Source: Gnetum montanum (taxonomy: Eukaryota; Streptophyta; Gnetopsida; Gnetales; Gnetaceae). From it: a stretch of DNA of 64,000 bases. The notes under the pieces were generated by a model, which saw only the letters and a list, made by a program, of their open reading frames with translations, had not been told where the DNA came from and searched no databases. The stretch spans positions 216,843-280,842 of the forward strand of contig MNCI01023827.1 in the NCBI GenBank assembly GCA_015680685.1, in the 5' to 3' direction. A program made the translations under genes and the position numbers. Of the stretch, positions 57,212 to 64,000 are shown one piece after another. Each line of letters opens with the position of its first letter. The stretch's first letter is position 1.

Positions 57212-57290
57212 ATGATGCGTATCTTGAATCCTTTGTTTATCGATCGTCGGAAGCAATTGTCGGAAGGATTTTCATTTTCGGGATATCCGT
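57212..57290 (+). other. HCF101: Alternative first exon of HCF101
   Basis: ATG at 57212 opens MMRILNPLFIDRRKQLSEGF and could end at 57290 before gtttcc, in the phase exon 2 needs (one base carried over). The rival exon, ATG 57358 to 57409, ends before gtaata, a better donor, but its peptide ([17 protein letters not shown]) looks less like a transit peptide. The sequence alone does not decide. Confidence 0.35.
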
Positions 57291-57357
57291 GTTTCCAAGA
57301 ATTTGTTAATACAAATGTCTGATTCAAAAAAAATTTGTGGATGTGAAGCGCCCAAAG

Positions 57358-60300
57358 ATGTCCAGCAGGGATGAGATAGGATTGCAGAAGATAAAGCACA
57401 GCAGTTTTTGTAATACATTCTCTCTGATATTGCTCTGCAGCATTATTCTCTTCGCCTCTGTTTTGCAATTCTCGGTTCCCTGTTGTTTCACAGACACAGA
57501 AATGTTAAGGCATGATATCCATGTTTCCCTTGACAGGCTATCCATGTTATGCCCAATTACGTCTGTGGACTACTACCAATTTTCAGGCATTCAATATCCA
57601 CTTTGATTTTATATGCGGCCTGGATTGATGATTGTTCAGAAACATGCATAGTTAGCTTACGGTTTCGTTTCTATTTCTTGTGCTGCAGGCGAATTGGCGT
57701 CTAAGCTCAATTTACCAGCAAGAACTATTCAAGTTCAAGTGGCAAAACTGAAATGCGTTTTGGGAAGGGAACGGAGAAAATCCAGTGGTCTAACAAAACG
57801 ATATCCGGTGGTCTGCAAAGTTATCTCAGAAACAGGTTTGACACAATCAAGATCAGGAACATCATAGGAACCTTAGCAGAATAGCTTCAAGCTTTAATGT
57901 ATTTTTTTTAATAAATGCGAAAATTTTAGTTTACAGGTTTGCATATGTTTTAGAATATGAATATTTTTGAAGATTTTAGCGATGCATGCCTTTCGTAATG
58001 TTAAGATGTCAGCATGAAATTATCTGTAAACTGCATGTCACAGAATCATTAATTCAAGAGTGAAGTTGTTGTGCTTGCCATCTATGTGATATTGGCATAG
58101 ATAATTATGCCATACTGCCTTCATTTTCGTTTTTGGAAGCGCTTGTACATTGGGACATTTATCAGGCTGTTGTTGTGTAGCAGGTTCCCTGGAAGCATCT
58201 ATAGCAGATGCCGAAATTGATGTTTTAAGTGCACTTTCTCAAATAATTGATCCTGACTTTGGAACTGATATCGTTTCCTGTGGATTTGTAAAAGACTTGG
58301 CCATCGATGTGGCTTCGGGTGAGGTGAGGTGCGACAGCCCTTGACTTTCTATTCCAATCATGGCTAAATTGCCTGAAGTAGAATTGTGATTGTGATTTTG
58401 CAGGTTTCATTTAAGCTGGAACTCACAACACCTGCTTGTCCAGTCAAAGACATGGTATGCTGCTGCAAATTATAAATGTTGGAAGCATAGTTATTTTTAG
58501 ATACTGTTTTTATACAGGAAACACAATTCTTTTGAAAATATGGAAAGTATGACTTTCATTGAGAATAAGCTTTATAAACTTAAGGAAATCTCTGATAACT
58601 TATTAAGGTCTTTGCAAGTTCTTTATAACCATGCCTAATGCAAGATCCTTATGTTAATAAGAGTCTTTCAGGCATGCTATACAAAAGTTGATCCAATCAC
58701 ATTATTTCCCTGATGATATTGCACCACATAGCTGGTATCAAAATGTTTAGATATCCAACTTATGAATTGCAATCTGTCATTTTTAAAAAATGTGCTCTGG
58801 GTTGGCTTTTCTCACATAGAGCTTCAAATGTACATATATGCTGTTGGTTAACCGAAGTTAGAGACATAGAGGAAAAATCATTTTTGGATAAAGCAAAAGA
58901 TCGGCAAATATTGAATTGTGGAGTTAGTTCTAAAGATATTTTAACTTTTAAAAGTGATTGAATTTGTGTTACCAAAATTTTGGGACATTTTTATATGGTT
59001 TTATTCCGGGTTGTTTTTTAAACATATTAAAATTATGGAATTGTTTGATTTACATTTATTCAACATAGTTATTTATTTAGAAATCAAACAAGCAATCCCT
59101 AAGATGTTGAATAGTTATGTATGCGTGTTTTACGTTACCGTTTGAATTTTATAATGTTTTTGTTCAGAACTTTAAATTACAGTCTATTTGATTTATAGTT
59201 ATAATTGGTAAGAATTGTTACAGTTTATGACGTCAATTCAACCGAGTTCTATGTTGAAAGTGAGGAATTTGATTATCTTCTTCTCTATTATATGTATTTT
59301 AAAAACACGGGTTCTCTTTTAATGCTATATCATAGGTAGATGCTATTTATTTCTTTATGCTTTATGGCACTTAAAAGAATTGATTATGACAGGTATTCTA
59401 TACTTTTATTTTCCCCCACTTGGGAGGGTACTCATGTCCAAAAGTCATAACCGTAATTCAGTTGAAGCTTGAACTTGCTACTTTTTTAAAAATTGGATTT
59501 TTGAAATGTTTCTCCAAAGATTTATCAATGACTTCCACGAGAATTTCTGATGTTATATTGATTGTATAGCTGTATACATTTGAATTTCCACTACTAAATC
59601 AGGCAATCAGGCTTTGTTTCTAATTTACAACTTTGAGAGAGCAATTTTTTTCTAAGGTGATCTAATGATACTGTTTTGCAATCCTTTCAGTTTGAGAAAA
59701 AAGCAAATGAAGTGGTGCTTGCTCTATCTTGGGTGAAAAAGGTCAATGTAGTGATTTCTGCACAGTCTGCAAAGTCTTTGCTTGAAGATGAAATGCCAAA
59801 AGGCTTGAAATCTGTTTCAAACATTGTTGCTGTTTCCAGTTGCAAGGTATGCAGTGCAGTCTTGTATTTTACTAGAATAGATATTGATAAGGCATTGGGT
59901 CATCCAAGTTAGTGTTCACCATGGTAATCAAGATGAAGGTGATTACTATGAACAAACAATCCTGCGTGGTTTTATTACATAAATAAATTAATATAGAATG
60001 ACATTAAAATAATCAATTAGGAATATCAACCTTTAGCTGATCTAGAAACGTGGGATCCACTTGCAAGTATGATTTCCTGGAATAATAAAACACTATTCAT
60101 GAGCATAGATGATGTGATATTATGTATGAAAGGGTCTCATGTTATTAGCAGGTGGTGCAAACTTTTCTGTGATATCAACATCATAACTTAAACGAATGTC
60201 AGATACCATTCTACTAATAACTATTTAACAAATGCAGGGAGGTGTCGGTAAATCAACTGTTGCAGTAAATCTAGCATATACATTGGCAGGAATGGGAGCA

Positions 60301-62211
60301 AAAGTTGGCATATTTGATGCAGATGTCTATGGTCCCAGCTTGCCCACAATGGTTTCACCTGGAAACCGTGTGCTGGAAATGGTCATTCCTTCCATTCTAA
60401 CATAAAAAATTTTGATGAAACTTCTTGCTTTTTAGAAATAGTAATAAAAAAGCAACATTTATGTGAAATCGCATACATTAATTTCTATTTGCTTACGCCA
60501 CTGAAAGACCTCCTTTATCAGGATCCTGGCACACGATCTATCTTGCCAACTGAGTATCTTGGTGTAAAGCTAGTTTCCTATGGATTTGCTGGTCAGGGGC
60601 GGGCCATAATGCGAGGACCAATAGTTTCCGGAGTGATTAATCAACTTCTTACCACAAGTGAATGGTCTGTGGTAGACAGATGACATTATTGTCTATATCC
60701 TTTGTAAAGTATTTCTGATAGATGTTAATGCTTTATTTGGTAAAACAAACCTGCATGTTTGTATTGGAAACAAAACATAGAATTGTTCCGAAAATTTAAG
60801 TCTGGAATGGTTATATCTCAATACACATGATAAGTTCTACATGGTATTACAAATAGCACTGTTAGTTTCATGATTTGCATATCTAGCATCATCATATTTT
60901 AATAAATCTCTCCTATTTTCCTCAAAAATATTTGTATTTTTTATCCTGGTCTTGTTTTTGAACTCTTCTTTTCAACCATTTGATTTTGTTTTTTACGTTG
61001 GTTACCCTTAAGGATGAGTAGAAATGCCCTGGTAGATAATTTTAAGAGGTTGCTGCAAAAAGTTTTGCATGTGGATCCATTATTACTTCAGAAAAAACAA
61101 CCATTTTCCATGATGATCCATTGTTACTTTGGAAAAAATACAGGCCAGTTAGATTGCTAGTGGTTTGGTTGATACTTGATTTAATATAACTGCATGGTTG
61201 CTCTTAACCATGAATTAATGCTTTGCATCACAATGGATTGACCTCTGCATTGTGTTTATGTGTCTTAAAGTGCTCAAGAACACACTATTGACTGGTTCAT
61301 CTAGGCTGCCTGGGTATAGTTTCTGTTGCTTGCAAACTGCTGCTCACATTTTAGTAGTGTAGCGGTGATCTTCATACCAACATAACTAAAACGTTATCAA
61401 AGATGAGTATGCTATATTCTTGTAATGAATCAAAGTAATGGAATTAGGTAGTTGTTGCTAAAATTTAAAAATCTTGTTGGATATGTTTTTACAAATTAAG
61501 TTATGGATAATACAGTTACAGATAATTTCTTATTTACATTACTTATATCCTTTTAATGAATAACTTACTGATTCCTTACTTCTGTCAAATGAAACAGCCA
61601 AAGAATTCTACAAAGAACAGAAAAGAAAAAGAAAAAGAAAAAAAAGAGGATATTATTAAACCATTATTTATTGCATGAAACATCTTGAATGTTATAGCAT
61701 TGTCAATTGTTTTCTAGAACATTTCAGTATTTACTTGTATGTGATGACTTATATTGGGTTTTCAAAAAGTATTGAACTCTAGATGTCCTTAGATTTGAAA
61801 ATTTCTACTTCTTACAATATTTTTGTTTGTAACTTGCATGGTTGCTCGGCTTCTTACAATATGAAACTAGTATTTTCTAGATTCATCATCAGTTATATAC
61901 ATTATTTTGTCTGCAGGGGAGAACTAGATTACCTCATTATTGACTTACCCCCTGGAACTGGTGACATACATTTGACTTTATGCCAGGTAATGAGACATCT
62001 TTTTCTGAAATTTCAATTAATGATACTGAAGGTTAGCAATCAATCACGTCAAACTAATGTTTATAGATTGTGGATGGAAAGCAAATATATTATACTTAGC
62101 ACTTCAATTGTGCAGATTGTACCTTTGACAGCAGCTGTTATAGTCACAACTCCCCAAAAATTGTCATTCATTGATGTTGCAAAGGGTGTACGGATGTTTT
62201 CAAAGCTCAAG
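57358..62211 (+). CDS. HCF101: HCF101, chloroplast Fe-S cluster carrier (5' part, exons 1-9)
   Basis: A P-loop protein of the Mrp/NBP35 family; the plant member carries [4Fe-4S] clusters in the chloroplast stroma and is needed for photosystem I. Exons: 1 uncertain (57358-57409), 2 57689-57835, 3 58184-58323, 4 58404-58454, 5 59691-59846, 6 60238-60381, 7 60522-60664, 8 61917-61986, 9 62116-62211. All introns begin GT and end AG, and phases agree from exon 2 on. Exon 2 is basic, as expected for a transit peptide. Exons 3-5 hold the MIP18/DUF59 domain ([30 protein letters not shown]). Exons 5-6 hold the Walker A CKGGVGKST, then FDADVYGPS. Exon 8 has the signature DLPPGTGD, exon 9 VTTPQKL. No frame damage in about 316 codons. 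The C-terminal part lies beyond the window. Confidence 0.95.
58455..59690 (+). other. HCF101 intron 4
   Basis: 1236 bp, gtatgc...tttcag, AT-rich. No transposon or RNA gene recognised. Confidence 0.85.
60665..61916 (+). other. HCF101 intron 7
   Basis: 1252 bp, gtctgt...ctgcag. It splits the Trp codon of EWGELDYL. A purine-rich (gaaaaa)n stretch lies at about 61615-61650. Nothing else recognised. Confidence 0.85.
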
Positions 62212-64000
62212 GTATAAAAATCATATATTGCAACTAAATCACATTGCTTTTAATCATTAAAAATTTTCTTTTTACTGGTTTACAATAGCAACCTGCTGTG
62301 AAACTTGTTTAAAAATTAAAATAAGTAAAGAATTAAATCAAAGATTTAGATTTATTCTAAATATTAAAAATGATTATTTTAGAAAGGATAATTGTAAGGA
62401 TGTTTTCACAAGAGAGGGAACCATACTGGTGATTACTGATTAGCGGCTAGATTGTCACCAGTTTATGGACAGCTGGCTGATAGCTTGAGACTAGAAAACA
62501 ATCTCTTCCACATAAGTGAATAAATAATAAAGAATGTCAAACTGTATAAGAGAAACTATTCCCTCCTACCAAGAACTAAAAGAGAAGGTCAACCAAACAA
62601 GTACCCTAGTTGATGTAAGTTCCCCACCCAAAGGGCCCTCCTGTAAGAAATCTGTCCTTGTGGCAGCCTAATTTTCCTACAGAATTGGCACAGCCACGGG
62701 TATTACTATCTTGAGGATTACCACATCTAGTGGGAGTTGGCTTAATGAGTTTATTGCTGTGATTGCTAATTCAGCTGTCACTTCACAGCCTGTTATGTCA
62801 AATTTGACTGCATATTCCCTATCTGTGTGTGTTTATTTGTTTATTTAATATTTTTAAGGATCCTTGTGTATCTTCTTCATTTTTAGATAACTCAAGAACT
62901 CTTGTATGATTGTCATCCGTAATTGTTTAGTTGTTGCTACTGTTTGAGCACACTCTCTATCTTAGAATGTGCTTCTCTGCTAGACACTTTGAAGATACCA
63001 AACTGAAATCCCATTTTGGTGTTGGACAATGATGCAAACGACATTGTACTTTTAAGTGATAGTGATCTGTAGTGCCTTTCCTATTCCACAATCATCTAAA
63101 TCCTGTCCTCTGTACGTCAGGTTAACTTTGAGGATGCTTATTTTTGGTCATGTTCATTTAAGGACAAGTCCTGTACAATCTCTAGCCTGTCATATAATTC
63201 CTGACTGCTTAGCTCAATATTTTTCTTCGGTCTTCCTCTTCTCTGTTCTCCTTTAAGTTGAATAAAAAAATTTTCTTAACATTTTCAGTTGGCTGTCTTA
63301 TCACTTATTCATACGACCTGTAGGTTCCTGTAATTGATTCAAATGTGACATGTACATCTACAACTTATCTTATTAACTACAACTGTGCCATGTCTTTGGT
63401 TGTCATTCAATGCCATCCGGGATGCAATATTGAATGGAATACCCTAAATTGCACCTGTTTTTTCATTCATAACAGTGGTCTTTGCTTTCTATTTCACTTG
63501 ACAAATCATCTAAGTTGCCGTTTTTTTTACTCATTAGGGCAATACTTAAGTAGTTGCAGAATATTTTCATGTTTATTTTTATGGTTTTTGTTTCTGTTGG
63601 CGACTTATGCATTCTAATAATTTTGCCCATGTTCTTGTCACATATCGATGATTTGATGCCTCACATGATAAAAATATTTATGCCAGCAAATATTTAAAAC
63701 TAATGATTGAAGCTTCAAATAACTATGCCACTATTTTCTATTCTCTCAGTTAACTTTGAATCTGCCAGTCTGTTTGGATCAGATATTACAAACTTAGAGT
63801 GCTGTCATCAGTGAATTATGTCCTGTTGGTATGTGACTCGCATCCTACGGTTCCAGGCTCAACCCTAACAGGTTATACTGAGATACACATGAATTGTGTA
63901 AAAGGAAGGGTCTCCACATGGACAGAATAAAATACTTCAGTTCAGTTTCATATTTTGAACAGGTAAAAAAGAATTATAAATAATAAAATTTAGGAGTACA
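62212..64000 (+). other. HCF101 intron 9 (continues past the window)
   Basis: At least 1.79 kb from donor gtataa. No acceptor followed by the next expected HCF101 segment (VPCVAVVENMC-like in the family) is found before the window ends. Open frames at 63056-63617 show no family resemblance. Confidence 0.75.

Noticed and set aside
57410-57606. Hydrophobic open frame downstream of ATG 57358 as a membrane protein gene
   Set aside because: It is short, stops at 57604-57606, shares the frame of HCF101 exon 2 and is better read as the first intron.
63310-63345. Acceptor gtag|gttcctg as the next HCF101 exon
   Set aside because: After Val-Pro the translation does not follow the HCF101 family (no AVVENMC-like segment).

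Overview
The window comes from the nuclear genome of a land plant, probably a seed plant with a large, transposon-rich genome. It holds one clear host gene, at the right end: the 5' part of HCF101, which encodes a chloroplast P-loop protein that carries [4Fe-4S] clusters. It is on the + strand, split by introns of 80 bp to more than 1.7 kb, and runs off the window. Most of the rest is nested LTR retrotransposons of the Ty3/gypsy class. Their pol resembles the Tat/Athila branch: integrase motif QAEVTNR, no chromodomain, and a primer-binding site of the TGGCGTCATTGCTGGGGAC type.

Layout from left to right. 1-4.1 kb: an LTR end (1-192) and two solo LTRs (1530-2430, 3093-3976). 4097-13912: element A, minus strand, gag-pol, TSD ATGAT. 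13.9-16.15 kb: decayed DNA with a LINE fragment. 16155-43771: element D, minus strand, about 13.2 kb once nested insertions are removed. Three insertions lie inside D: a 4.25-kb insertion (17093-21338, TSD GTGGG) carrying a broken beta-tubulin retro-fragment and a further solo LTR; a solo LTR (22613-23501); and element C (26354-35581, + strand, TSD GCAGG). 44185-55716: element B, + strand, the same family as A, TSD AAGGA, itself interrupted by a 1.57-kb solo LTR (48227-49792). 55.7-57.2 kb: unassigned DNA upstream of HCF101. 57.2-64 kb: HCF101.

The most interesting structure is in D and C. D carries gag, protease, RT, RNase H and integrase plus a third gene cassette at the 3' end: an array of GATATC-like repeats, a TATA box, a leader of about 255 bp, an intron of about 300-350 bp with GT/AG ends, and a long coiled-coil ORF. 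C has the same cassette in the same order but has lost protease and all of RT-RH-IN, so it looks like a non-autonomous derivative of a D-like parent. A and B lack the cassette. A noncoding motif (core gttacccatgcctgaaggt) lies between pol and the 3' end in all four elements.

All retroelement reading frames here are broken by stops and frameshifts. Nesting gives relative ages: D is older than C, than the 4.25-kb insertion and than solo LTR 22613-23501; the 4.25-kb insertion is older than solo LTR 17568-18438; B is older than solo LTR 48227-49792. Family assignments are by eye and no database search was possible.
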